A DNA stretch of 49,701 nt from a virus: the IMG/VR virus record IMGVR_UViG_3300027631_001302, positions 1 to 49,701 of that record. One strand, written 5' to 3'. The position numbers and the translations under genes were made by a program. Below are positions 1 to 7,657 of the stretch, piece by piece. The notes beneath the pieces were generated by a model. It was not told where the DNA came from and did no database searches. It saw only the letters and a list, made by a program, of their open reading frames with translations. The stretch's first letter is position 1. Every line of letters starts with the position of its first letter.

Positions 1-14
1 AAATAAAATAGGTA

Positions 15-20
15 TATAAT
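15..20 (+). promoter_or_regulatory. candidate -10 box before the rightward genes
   Basis: The sequence TATAAT lies 24 bases before the first ATG and is followed by a good Shine-Dalgarno sequence, AAGGAG at 32-37, six bases before that ATG. The matching -35 region would fall off the left edge of the window. In DNA this AT-rich such a hexamer can occur by chance, so the promoter call is tentative. The ribosome binding site is convincing. Confidence 0.3.
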
Positions 21-43
21 GTATCAACCTTAAGGAGAAATAA

Positions 44-283
44 ATGAACATTAACGATCTTTCGATCTTATTCGCGGCTGTTGAACAAGCTGTTAAACGT
101 GGCACATTCAGTGTCTTTGAAATTGGCACAGTTGGACAGGCTGCTGAGCGTCTAGGAGCATTCTTAAAAGATGCACAGGCACAAGCTGAAGCCGCTAAGG
201 CTTCTGCAGAAGCAGAACAAGCTGCCGCAGGAGGTCAAGAACCTACTGAAGTCGCTCTTGAAGCTCCTGCTGAACAAGCCTAA
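44..283 (+). CDS. small alanine/glutamate-rich protein, unknown function
   Basis: This 79-residue protein starts at an ATG preceded by AAGGAG at a good distance. Residues 1-40 have a mixed composition with hydrophobic stretches. From about residue 42 to the end it is dominated by Ala, Glu and Gln (for example AQAQAEAAKASAEAEQAAA), which predicts a charged helix or coiled coil. There is no signal peptide, cysteine or membrane segment. It is followed after 13 bases by another small gene on the same strand, so the two are probably co-transcribed. Small Ala/Glu-rich proteins are common in tailed phages, both as virion accessory and as scaffold-like proteins, but I recognise no family. Confidence 0.75.
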   Translation: MNINDLSILFAAVEQAVKRGTFSVFEIGTVGQAAERLGAFLKDAQAQAEAAKASAEAEQAAAGGQEPTEVALEAPAEQA

Positions 284-296
284 TTAGGAATTAACT

Positions 297-878
297 ATGC
301 CTAAGTTTACTAAACACGTAGGGCAAGTTGTTAGCACAGGCAAGAAGTGTGTTGTGGTATTTAGAACAATACCTAACGATACATCTTCTTGTCTTGTTGT
401 GCTAACTGAGGATATTCCTACAAACTACCACGATGACTTAATCAACGCGGTTGAAAGTGATAGTGCTCAAGACGATGTCGACTTTTACAAGTATGCCCAA
501 CGTACTCAATTTCATGATGGAAGAACTATTATGCAAGGTTTACATTCAAGCGGTTGGTTAGTTAAATATCCGACAACCGAAATTATGATGTTACCTACAT
601 TAGAACATAAAATTCTTCTTAAAGATCTTAATACACAATTAGATCAAACAGGTAGAACAACCAGTGGTGATATCAGTCAATCAACACCAGAAGGCAAACC
701 AGCCGGTGTATTGGATGAAAAAGACATTGCTAATCAGATGCGTAGTCAGGCGGCTTTCTTCCGTAAGGAAGCAGAACGTTTACTTAAAGAAGCAAATGAT
801 ATGGATCCATCAGCGGTAACTGCCTCGCCCGTTGCTGAGGCTTCTAAGCCTAAGCGAGCATATAACAGAAAAAAGTAA
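297..878 (+). CDS. conserved phage-type protein of unknown function
   Basis: The product has 193 residues and is preceded by AGGA at 286-289. The first ~115 residues look like a folded domain rich in beta segments, beginning MPKFTKHVGQVVSTGKK and containing several hydrophobic strands. Residues ~120-150 form a polar linker. Residues ~148-170 form a charged helix (AFFRKEAERLLKEAND), and the protein ends in a basic tail, KPKRAYNRKK. The basic tail could bind nucleic acid or an acidic partner. It sits between two other short unassigned genes upstream of thyX. I do not recognise the family; the layout resembles unassigned genes of T4-like marine phages. Confidence 0.8.
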   Translation: MPKFTKHVGQVVSTGKKCVVVFRTIPNDTSSCLVVLTEDIPTNYHDDLINAVESDSAQDDVDFYKYAQRTQFHDGRTIMQGLHSSGWLVKYPTTEIMMLPTLEHKILLKDLNTQLDQTGRTTSGDISQSTPEGKPAGVLDEKDIANQMRSQAAFFRKEAERLLKEANDMDPSAVTASPVAEASKPKRAYNRKK

Positions 879-894
879 GTAAGGAACCCGAGTC

Positions 895-1218
895 ATGGCT
901 ATTAGGAAAAAGGATAGAAGTTTTGAAGAAATCCTTAAAGATGTTGTCATGGAAGAAGTTCCTATAGAATACATTACCCACATTCAACTTAAACTTATAA
1001 ACGGAGATGTTCTTGAATTTAATCAAGAAGAATTAGCTGGCTTAAAAGACGCAGGGGAAATTCTCAAAGCACAAGGCCTAGAGCACATGCGTGATAGTAT
1101 TCAAGACATTGAAGTTTTTATTGATAGCAGTAAAATTAAAAACCGTGTCATAAAGTATGTACGCGGTATATTAACCAGCCAATTTGGCGAAGAGAATGAC
1201 ACTAAGAACAGAAATTAA
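895..1218 (+). CDS. conserved phage-type protein of unknown function
   Basis: This is a 107-residue, strongly charged protein with no cysteines and no membrane segment. A Shine-Dalgarno-like AAGGAA lies about ten bases before the ATG. The central part, around IQLKLINGDVLEF at residues ~27-40, looks like a beta-hairpin, followed by acidic helices and a basic helix near the C terminus (KIKNRVIKYVRGIL). The last 23 bases overlap the start of thyX in another frame, which points to translational coupling with thyX. No function can be assigned from sequence alone. Confidence 0.78.
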   Translation: MAIRKKDRSFEEILKDVVMEEVPIEYITHIQLKLINGDVLEFNQEELAGLKDAGEILKAQGLEHMRDSIQDIEVFIDSSKIKNRVIKYVRGILTSQFGEENDTKNRN

Positions 1219-2077
1219 TTTTGAAACAGATAAAAACTATACTCCAGTATTGGATCATGGTTTTGTAGGTCTTGTTGACCATATGGGCAGTGATAACGCT
1301 ATCGTTCAAGCCGCCCGTGTTAGCTATGGCGCTGGCACAAAACAAGTTCAAGATGATAGAAACTTAATTCGGTATCTAATGCGTCACGAACATACTACAC
1401 CATTCGAAATGTGTGAAGTAAAGTTCCACATTAAACTTCCTATCTTCGTTATGCGACAACTTGTACGGCATCGTACTGCTAGTATGAATGAATATAGTGC
1501 TCGCTATAGTGTGCTTACAGATGAGTTTTATATTCCTGAACTAGAACAAATTCAAAAGCAAAGCACAACTAATAAGCAAGGTCGTGAAGACAGTGAATGG
1601 GGCTTTGAAGAAAAGCGTGGAGTGCAACACGCTTTTCAACGTAGCTTTCATAATGCTTTTAAAGAATACAAAACATTGTTAGGCAAAGACGATAGTGGAC
1701 TTGCACGTGAGTTGGCTAGAAGTGTGCTTCCGGTGGGCGGATATACAGAATTGTATTGGAAAGCTAACTTAAAGAACTTCTTACATATGGCTCGCTTGCG
1801 TATGGATCCACACGCACAATGGGAGATTAGAGAGTTTGCCGGTGCTATGTATGACTTGGTTAAACCTTTGTTTCCTGAAGCCTGTTCTGCATTTGAAGAC
1901 TATGCAGTTAATACAGTTAAGTTTAGTTCTAATGAATTTAAACTAGTTCAGAAGTTAGTTAATAAAGAACTATGGATTGACTTAGTTAAACAATACGGAG
2001 ACGAAAAAGCCCTAGCAAAAGAACTAGGGCTTGGACAAAGAGAACTTACAGAGTTTAAAACTAAATTAGGTCTGTAA
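1196..2077 (+). CDS. thyX: flavin-dependent thymidylate synthase
   Basis: ThyX makes dTMP from dUMP using methylene-tetrahydrofolate, FAD and NADPH, supplying nucleotides for DNA replication. The diagnostic ThyX motif RHRxxSxNExSxRY is present (RHRTASMNEYSARYS). Upstream residues RHEHTTPFE match the conserved RHxxxxPFE-type substrate and FAD-binding region. Length is about 293 residues, slightly longer than many ThyX proteins, with a lysine-rich C-terminal extension. I chose the ATG at 1196. A TTG at 1184 in the same frame would add four residues but lacks a ribosome binding site. The gene overlaps the preceding gene by 23 bases and its last 12 bases overlap the convergent gene on the other strand. 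ThyX is a frequent auxiliary gene of marine phages. A hairpin that can terminate the opposing operon is embedded near its 3' end. Confidence 0.97.
   Translation: MTLRTEINFETDKNYTPVLDHGFVGLVDHMGSDNAIVQAARVSYGAGTKQVQDDRNLIRYLMRHEHTTPFEMCEVKFHIKLPIFVMRQLVRHRTASMNEYSARYSVLTDEFYIPELEQIQKQSTTNKQGREDSEWGFEEKRGVQHAFQRSFHNAFKEYKTLLGKDDSGLARELARSVLPVGGYTELYWKANLKNFLHMARLRMDPHAQWEIREFAGAMYDLVKPLFPEACSAFEDYAVNTVKFSSNEFKLVQKLVNKELWIDLVKQYGDEKALAKELGLGQRELTEFKTKLGL
2004..2032 (-). terminator. intrinsic terminator of the leftward operon, inside thyX
   Basis: A perfect 9-base-pair stem (AAGCCCTAG at 2007-2015 pairing with CTAGGGCTT at 2024-2032) encloses an 8-base loop. Read on the - strand, the stem runs directly into a T tract (complement of AAAAA at 2004-2008), the classic intrinsic-terminator layout. 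It lies ~34 bases beyond the stop codon of the last leftward gene. On the + strand no T tract follows, so thyX transcription itself should read through. The stem is encoded by in-frame thyX codons. Confidence 0.7.
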
Positions 2078-2620
2078 AGGGTCTATACTGAGTTCATTAA
2101 TATGAACTCCTGCAGGCTGCGAGATTATCCATTTGATATAATCAGCAGCCTGTTTTGTTGGCATCGTCTTTCTGTCTGGATGTTTGTGTTGCACATTACT
2201 GAGAGTTCCAAAACTTATTAACGTTACTCTAGGATTGTCTGCCCATACGCCTGTTAGTGCTAAACTATTAGAATAGTCACGAAGTGCTTTCTTTTCAGCA
2301 TTGTATAACCAATCAGTGGCTTTCATAACTCTATCAGTTGTACTACCTACACAGATAATTAGAGTTTGCTTTCCTTCTGCTTTGAGTTTTTTGTATACTG
2401 CTTCTAATAGTAGAGTTTGATTAAACTTCCACAATGCGCTGTTAATAATAACTACATCATAGTCAACACTCATGTCAGCAAATGCTTGTTGATGATCGCC
2501 TTTAGTTAAGTCTAGCTTGTGCGTTGTTCTACTTACAAAGGTAAGTTCGTGCTCTGCTAGTTCTGTATTTATTGCTTCTGCTAATCCATATGCAGGATTG
2601 CCCGATATTAATATTTTCAT
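2066..2620 (-). CDS. short-chain dehydrogenase/reductase-like protein
   Basis: The product has 184 residues, shorter than typical SDR enzymes (~250). It keeps a degenerate glycine-rich nucleotide-binding start (ISGNPAYGLA, residues 5-14), a strand ending in INSAL at about residue 60 where SDRs have NNAG, a serine at 93, and a YNAEK (YxxxK) motif at 106-110, which is the SDR catalytic pair. The 13-residue Ser-Tyr spacing is typical of the family. It probably reduces or oxidises a small metabolite or sugar with NAD(P)H, but the first glycine motif is atypical and the protein may have lost activity. It is the last gene of the leftward block, three bases after the SGNH-like gene, and overlaps thyX tail to tail by 12 bases. 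Confidence 0.7.
   Translation of the reverse strand: MKILISGNPAYGLAEAINTELAEHELTFVSRTTHKLDLTKGDHQQAFADMSVDYDVVIINSALWKFNQTLLLEAVYKKLKAEGKQTLIICVGSTTDRVMKATDWLYNAEKKALRDYSNSLALTGVWADNPRVTLISFGTLSNVQHKHPDRKTMPTKQAADYIKWIISQPAGVHINELSIDPLQT
2090..2109. repeat. inverted repeat just after the thyX stop
   Basis: GAGTTCAT and ATGAACTC form an 8-base-pair stem with a 4-base loop, starting 13 bases after the thyX stop codon. It lies inside the 3' end of the opposing SDR-like gene. There is no T tract on either side, so it is not a canonical terminator. It could stabilise the 3' end of the thyX transcript or be fortuitous. Confidence 0.4.
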
Positions 2621-2623
2621 AAG

Positions 2624-3364
2624 TTATGTGTCTTTTTTATAGTATTTGGATCTATCAATTAATCGAGGTTTAATAAAATCATCTAATGATAGTTCTGTAT
2701 TATGTCCTGCTAATCGTTTTTTAACATATTCTAGTAAAACAAGATTATTTTCTATTGTCATATGTGCGGGCCTGCAATCTTTATATTTCATTATATCAAT
2801 GCTAAGAGATCGATTCTCCATATCACTGACTAGACTTAAATGAAAATCACTTTCTTTAAAATATCGATTATAAAAAGCAAAGATAACAATCATATCAGGT
2901 CTAATTTTTTGCATTTCTTCTATCAATTTGGCTTGACCTGCTTCGTAAATACAGTCCTGTAAAGTGTATAAGTAATGAGAATTGAGACTAGTTACAATTT
3001 TTTTATATTGAGGTGCGTGTCTTCTAACGGTTTCATCTAGATCTGTGAACATCCACTCTACTTGAGTATCTGACATCTTTGGACCAGAAATAAAATACGG
3101 CGTGTCTTCTATATAAAAATGATGACGATACGGACTTGTTGCTACAAAAATTACTTTATCATACCGTTTATGACTATCTTGGAATTTCTTATATGAATAT
3201 ACAAAATCAGAACCTTGTACTGCATGATTTTCAACGTCGTATAATTCCCTTAGAGATTCGTCATGAACCCATACTTCTGCGAGTTTATCATCAAACGGCC
3301 GTTCACTGGGCCAAGAAGCTTCACGGGCATAACTATCCCCATATATTGCTAACTTAGGTTTCAT
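2624..3364 (-). CDS. SGNH/GDSL-like protein, paralogue 1
   Basis: The start was set at the ATG at 3364, which gives 246 residues beginning MKPKLAIYGDSYA. GGAGA lies eight bases before it; a longer reading frame upstream has no support. The N-terminal strand ending in GDSY carries the nucleophile serine block of SGNH hydrolases. A C-terminal HMTIENN segment (His about residue 201) may supply the catalytic His. The tail has an FxKP...Y motif shared with the proteins at 4516-5277 and 5500-6222. SGNH enzymes are esterases and acyltransferases, often acting on glycans. The likely role is adding or removing acyl groups on a polysaccharide, but the substrate is unknown. It overlaps the preceding radical SAM gene by 11 bases. 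Confidence 0.7.
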   Translation of the reverse strand: MKPKLAIYGDSYAREASWPSERPFDDKLAEVWVHDESLRELYDVENHAVQGSDFVYSYKKFQDSHKRYDKVIFVATSPYRHHFYIEDTPYFISGPKMSDTQVEWMFTDLDETVRRHAPQYKKIVTSLNSHYLYTLQDCIYEAGQAKLIEEMQKIRPDMIVIFAFYNRYFKESDFHLSLVSDMENRSLSIDIMKYKDCRPAHMTIENNLVLLEYVKKRLAGHNTELSLDDFIKPRLIDRSKYYKKDT

Positions 3365-4523
3365 AGCTCTTATCTCCAGGGAATAACGGTAACTTAGTGC
3401 CAGGAGCACGTTTTGGAATCTTACTGTCGGCACTACTTACACAGCTCTTACCGCCACAGGGCATTGGCTTATCATATAACTTAAAGCCGGTTTCGATATG
3501 ACCTAAAGGTACTTCGCTACAGCTATAACTACGCTTTACTGTACCGTCGGGCTCGCGAATAATAATACTGCGATGTCCACTACTACATTCCCAACCGTGG
3601 AAGTTATTAAAGTTAAACGCATTAAATCGTTCAGCTTGATCCATAAACCAAGGATTGCCTTCTTTATCAACAAACTCAATTTGATAATGAGGATCAACAT
3701 TGACTTGCTTTTTACGACTAGGATCAGCTTTGTCAATCATATAAGTAGGCTTTGGACGTTGTACTAGTCCAGACTTTAATGCCTTTTCTTCTGTGTAAGC
3801 ACGTTGAGGCATACCATTATGTAACTTAGCCAACATATCCGGAGTGTATCCATCTACAACTCTACTTGCTGTAGGATCGCTTTGTGGCTTGAGCGTTACG
3901 TTAATACCTCTATTATGAAAGTACAAACTCAAGTCATATATCTCATTAAACTGTTCTGGTACCATAACCATGTTGATAGTTATTTGTGTGTCATACTCTT
4001 GACATAACACTAACTTGTCAGCAAACTCTTCTACCTTCTTATCAGTATCAACGTGTTCACGATGGCAACTTGCTGTAATACTAGCACGGTGAAAGTTCCT
4101 AACTGCTGGTACATATTTTTCTTCAAACCATTTCAGAGGACGACTCATATTACTAGTCATATGAACACTGGTATAGTTTGTATTATGTACATCATTGTTT
4201 AAATGATTAAGAATATCAATGTAGGCAGGATGGAATGTAGGTTCACCGCCACTTAGACTAAAGTGGAAACTATTGAATCCATTTTCTCTTGATTGACGTT
4301 TAATCTCATCTACAGTATGTAACATCAAAGGAGTAGGACGATGATCCTTAGTGTCACTGCGAGCATATGGCCAGCAATAGGAGCAACGATAGTTGCAGTA
4401 ACGTCCTAGTAGCCACGATACTGTAAACAGGTCGCGGTATAGCATTGTTCTTTGCCCTACTCTAACTAAGTCACTGTAAGGTATCTTAGTAAAGTCGTAT
4501 TCACTTGTTTTTAAATCACTCAT
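3354..4523 (-). CDS. radical SAM protein, third architecture (a)
   Basis: This 389-residue protein has the radical SAM cluster motif CxxxCxxC at C43, C47, C50 (YCNYRCSYCW) and the GGEP SAM-binding motif at 92-95. Four further cysteines in the C-terminal third (C313, C335, C356, C361) could bind an auxiliary iron-sulphur cluster, as in SPASM or twitch regions. Unlike most radical SAM proteins in this operon it has no N-terminal cysteine region. It most resembles the gene at 19476-20684 in having ~40 residues before the cluster motif and a motif of the CNxxCxYC type. It lies between two SGNH-like paralogues with overlaps on both sides, so it is probably coupled to them. The reaction is unknown. 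Confidence 0.9.
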   Translation of the reverse strand: MSDLKTSEYDFTKIPYSDLVRVGQRTMLYRDLFTVSWLLGRYCNYRCSYCWPYARSDTKDHRPTPLMLHTVDEIKRQSRENGFNSFHFSLSGGEPTFHPAYIDILNHLNNDVHNTNYTSVHMTSNMSRPLKWFEEKYVPAVRNFHRASITASCHREHVDTDKKVEEFADKLVLCQEYDTQITINMVMVPEQFNEIYDLSLYFHNRGINVTLKPQSDPTASRVVDGYTPDMLAKLHNGMPQRAYTEEKALKSGLVQRPKPTYMIDKADPSRKKQVNVDPHYQIEFVDKEGNPWFMDQAERFNAFNFNNFHGWECSSGHRSIIIREPDGTVKRSYSCSEVPLGHIETGFKLYDKPMPCGGKSCVSSADSKIPKRAPGTKLPLFPGDKSYET

Positions 4524-5277
4524 ATTCTTTTATATATAATCTTTTATCTTCTAAACTCGGTTTTTCGAAATCATCTATACTAACATCAAAAGTTCCAGTA
4601 TCTATCCATTCTTTTATTTTTCTATAAAAAATAAAATTATTTTTAATAGTCATATGACATAGTCTTTTATCCACAAAATTAAGTTTGTTGTATTCTGACT
4701 CAGATAAATTCCAATGCTCGTTTTCGAAATATAGTACTCGATCCAATCCAAAATTATTATCTGTACTTTGTACTGGAATAATCAATGTATTGTTATTAAT
4801 AGATGCAAAATTTTTAATATTGTCTATCATTAAATCGTGTACATATTTTTGAAAGTCAGAGTCTTCTAGATATATGAAATAATCTATAGCAGTTTCGAGT
4901 ATTTTAATGATTTCATGTTTATTAGGCACTTTTATTGAATCATATTTATGGTAAGTTTTGACTTTTTCTTCTGTGGAAGAAATGTTATTTATAAAGATAT
5001 CATCATGTTGTTGAAACTTTCCAAATCGTTCAGTTAGTAAAAATCTTCCAGGGTATGTAATTAAAAATATATTTTTATCGTACTCTGAATGAAATTTCCT
5101 ATACAAATCAATTGAATAATATAACGAACTGCCACTTTCGGCATGGTTAACTACTTCAAAATCCTGTCTTAGGAAATCCGGCCAGCCTTTTATATCTAGT
5201 AAATATTCTTGGTCGGTTCTTAAATCTAAATGTCTGCGATCTGCGGCAAAACTATCACCAAATATTCCAACCTTCAT
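4516..5277 (-). CDS. SGNH/GDSL-like protein, paralogue 2
   Basis: The product has 253 residues from the ATG at 5277, supported by an AAGGAAG sequence just upstream. This ATG overlaps the stop codon of the preceding small gene (ATGA). It begins MKVGIFGDSFAADRR, with the GDSF nucleophile block at residues 7-10. It then has a conserved NHAESGSSLYYS segment resembling SGNH block II (Gly), and a C-terminal CHMTIKNN segment with the likely His. It ends with the FEKP...Y tail motif of its paralogues. Residues 90-190 are rich in Ile, Asn and Lys. A glycan esterase or acyltransferase is the most reasonable guess; no signal peptide is seen, so it acts in the cytoplasm if at all. Confidence 0.72.
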   Translation of the reverse strand: MKVGIFGDSFAADRRHLDLRTDQEYLLDIKGWPDFLRQDFEVVNHAESGSSLYYSIDLYRKFHSEYDKNIFLITYPGRFLLTERFGKFQQHDDIFINNISSTEEKVKTYHKYDSIKVPNKHEIIKILETAIDYFIYLEDSDFQKYVHDLMIDNIKNFASINNNTLIIPVQSTDNNFGLDRVLYFENEHWNLSESEYNKLNFVDKRLCHMTIKNNFIFYRKIKEWIDTGTFDVSIDDFEKPSLEDKRLYIKEYE

Positions 5278-5507
5278 TCCACTTCCTTGTATATAAATTC
5301 GACATCTTTGCCTGGACCTGCTTCGCTGGGCAGGCCGCCATATTCTTTTATATACCAAGTAATAGCAGCCTTATACCATCCTGTACTATCGTGTCTGCTT
5401 TCTTTATTAAACTTGTATATGTTGTCGTTGGTTGCTTCCATACTGCTAATAATTCTAGCGGCTTCTAATTGCAACTGCCTCAAGGACATATCATTTAAAT
5501 TAATCAT
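5274..5507 (-). CDS. small protein of unknown function
   Basis: The protein has 77 residues if it starts at the ATG at 5507, which overlaps the stop of the upstream SGNH-like gene. An ATG at 5489 or 5534 is also possible and none has a clear ribosome binding site. The ORF fills the only space between two SGNH paralogues, and its stop codon overlaps the next start (ATGA), so it is probably real. The N-terminal half is a helix (SLRQLQLEAARIISSMEA). The C-terminal half has aromatic and glycine residues (STGWYKAAITWYIKEYGG). It has no cysteine. It is the only very short gene in the leftward block and so the only, weak, candidate for a peptide substrate; an adaptor for its SGNH neighbours is equally possible. 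Confidence 0.6.
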   Translation of the reverse strand: MINLNDMSLRQLQLEAARIISSMEATNDNIYKFNKESRHDSTGWYKAAITWYIKEYGGLPSEAGPGKDVEFIYKEVE

Positions 5508-6222
5508 GTTTTGTAAAATAATACTGTGTATCAAATTCTGGTTTTACTATATCATTGATATTAAAATCAACTGTTTGCTGTTTTGCATTAATTGCCTGCA
5601 AAATTTTATTTCCTAGCATTCTGTTATTTACACTTGTAAAATGACATTTTCGATTATCTCTGTGCAATTTCATGAATTTCGTTTCTTCTTCGTCGCTGGT
5701 AATTTCCGGATTTATTAATCTTAATTCTTTTCTCGATAGTTCAACTATACAATTATCGTCGCCCTCTATCCAAGTCTGTATAAAAAACATTCTTTCACGT
5801 GATTTTATATCTTTCATCATTAAATCATGTACAATTTGATCTTTTCTAGTATCTTTACAAAAAGCCCAATAAACACGAATTGCTTCTATTATTTTTCTCT
5901 GTTCCTCTGATCTAACCATATGATCTCTGATGACTTCTATTTGAGCAATAGAAGTTAGATAAAATGTTTCTGTATCAAATACTATTTCTTCTCTGCCAGG
6001 ACCCGTCATAACAAAAATAACTAACTTACATTTTAAATACTCAGGAGTATCAATGTAGTCTAAATATTTGTTATAAGAATAATATAACGAACTTCCACCT
6101 TGAGAAAAATTAGTTATATTATGACCGTGTTCTTTTAATACATCTATCCAACTTGTTTCTGACTGTATTAAAGATTCTATCGTATCGTCTCCAAAGCTGT
6201 CTCCAAAAATTGCAATGTTCAT
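5500..6222 (-). CDS. SGNH/GDSL-like protein, paralogue 3
   Basis: This is a 240-residue protein beginning MNIAIFGDSFGDD, with the GDSF serine block at residues 7-10. A block-II-like segment, FSQGGSSLYYSYNKY, follows at about residues 38-52. The C-terminal CHFTSVNN supplies the probable His, and the FxxxD/VKP...Y tail is shared with the other two paralogues. The regular NHA/FSQ-GSSLYYS spacing across the three shows that they arose by duplication. It starts one base after the stop of the gene upstream. Enzyme activity is inferred from the SGNH fold family only. The absence of a conserved block III Asn pattern that I can identify means a non-enzymatic role cannot be excluded. Confidence 0.72.
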   Translation of the reverse strand: MNIAIFGDSFGDDTIESLIQSETSWIDVLKEHGHNITNFSQGGSSLYYSYNKYLDYIDTPEYLKCKLVIFVMTGPGREEIVFDTETFYLTSIAQIEVIRDHMVRSEEQRKIIEAIRVYWAFCKDTRKDQIVHDLMMKDIKSRERMFFIQTWIEGDDNCIVELSRKELRLINPEITSDEEETKFMKLHRDNRKCHFTSVNNRMLGNKILQAINAKQQTVDFNINDIVKPEFDTQYYFTKHD

Positions 6223-6223
6223 T

Positions 6224-7657
6224 TTACTGTCCGAATATAATGAATTCCGGTGAGTTTCGTATCACCCCTTTTGACTCTGTTAGTACAAAATCTACATCTT
6301 TACTTATATGTGTTAATAATTCTTGTTCCATACGTAACAAATTATCTACTCCGCGAACTAATAAATTAGTTTCCCACGGGAATATATCACTGTACATAAA
6401 CAATATTCGTTTGGAACCTATCTTGTCTAGCATACGTTTAATTTTGCCATCGGAAGTTTCGTACATAAGATTTTGATCAACATAGTAGTGATTACAGTTT
6501 TTATATTTTTGCCACTGTTCGCACATATGTTCATAACTATCAAAGTAAGATAACAGCTCGTTCCAAAACTCTTTATAGTTTTGACCAAAATTAACCAACT
6601 TATTGTTAGTCATATATTCTAATGTCATATCCCAATTATCAATAAAACTCTTTCTTTGTTTAACTGCTTCCAAGGTTAAATCGTAGTGTACAATATTAAC
6701 TGGATGTTGATTTTTACAGACATTGCTAAACGTATATATAAAATCTTTAAACCCTTGTGTAGGATAAACAACTGTGTCTATATTTGCATAATTTTGTTCA
6801 TAACGTTCGATACCAATCGCAGGACTTAAACCTTCGCTGTTAAAAGCATTGAATGTTGTATTCATCATTCTCGACGCCATTTCAGTTAATGAACGCAATA
6901 AATTAAAATTTATACTGCTACTATTCGCAGTTTGTACAAATTCAACCGTTCTATTATAGACATCTATATTATTTTCTGGATATGTATATTCAGTTTCTTG
7001 GCGCATATTATTTGGAATATTTCTTACTTTTAAGTTGTTTTCTAAACTAACCTTTAGCATATTCCATCCATGCTTGAGCTCTACATTATTAGAGGTTTGA
7101 TATGTTTCGTTAGATTTTTCAATCCATAACGGTGTATAGTTATCGTGAATGTTTTCTTTACTACGATTAACTTTTGGCAAATCTTTAATGTTAGCACGAG
7201 TGTCAGAGCCCATCGAAGGTCTCCCGAGTTTATTCCAAGTATCTAAATTAATAATACAGGCTATAGGCCAAATAAAATACCATTTAGATTCCTCTGTGGC
7301 TACATTTCCAGCATTCCAGAAATTTACACTACTTACATCATCAATGATCTGTCCAGACACTAACCAATCGCCTGCTTTATTCATTGAGTCGATATGCTTT
7401 AACGCATTTATATAGTATTCGGGCTGGTTTCTAATCAGCAGGCCTTCCCAATTAATAAAACAGTATTTGTAGCCATGATCATAGGCAAAACTAATTGCTT
7501 GATCCGCTGTTGCAAAGAAAGTTTGTTCTTGTGCAGACTTACGTTCTATTCGTCGTTCGTAGTAATGTTTAAAACTTTTTTTAACCTGTGGAGATAAGTT
7601 TTTATCGTCCACTACTACCCATTTTACTATTTCTTTTGAATTATCTAAGAGATTCAT
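6224..7657 (-). CDS. unknown protein, HDNYTPLW family, paralogue 1
   Basis: The product has 477 residues and belongs to no family I can name. It is clearly related to the protein at 9528-11171. Both have a segment ending in xINLxxxxxLGRP (here IINLDTWNKLGRP), then RSxENxHDNYTPLWxxxS, then a GxNIPNxxR-like stretch and a tyrosine-proline-glutamate segment. About 100 residues on, both have an aspartate-containing strand followed by Lys-rich residues and IDNWD/IENWPG. The alternating strands and helices suggest two Rossmann-like domains, as in some glycosyltransferases. Each paralogue directly follows a 2-oxoglutarate oxygenase gene, here overlapping it by 17 bases, so the two products probably act together. 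Function unknown. Confidence 0.75.
   Translation of the reverse strand: MNLLDNSKEIVKWVVVDDKNLSPQVKKSFKHYYERRIERKSAQEQTFFATADQAISFAYDHGYKYCFINWEGLLIRNQPEYYINALKHIDSMNKAGDWLVSGQIIDDVSSVNFWNAGNVATEESKWYFIWPIACIINLDTWNKLGRPSMGSDTRANIKDLPKVNRSKENIHDNYTPLWIEKSNETYQTSNNVELKHGWNMLKVSLENNLKVRNIPNNMRQETEYTYPENNIDVYNRTVEFVQTANSSSINFNLLRSLTEMASRMMNTTFNAFNSEGLSPAIGIERYEQNYANIDTVVYPTQGFKDFIYTFSNVCKNQHPVNIVHYDLTLEAVKQRKSFIDNWDMTLEYMTNNKLVNFGQNYKEFWNELLSYFDSYEHMCEQWQKYKNCNHYYVDQNLMYETSDGKIKRMLDKIGSKRILFMYSDIFPWETNLLVRGVDNLLRMEQELLTHISKDVDFVLTESKGVIRNSPEFIIFGQ

Noticed and set aside
1184-1198. TTG start for thyX four codons earlier
   Set aside because: No ribosome binding site precedes it, while the ATG at 1196 gives a normal ThyX N terminus.
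2108-2115. Palindrome CCTGCAGG as a regulatory site
   Set aside because: It is an isolated eight-base palindrome in coding sequence with no partner or context.
5230-5616. A 128-codon + strand frame across the small gene and SGNH genes
   Set aside because: It is antisense to three well-supported genes and reads as low-complexity hydrophobic sequence.
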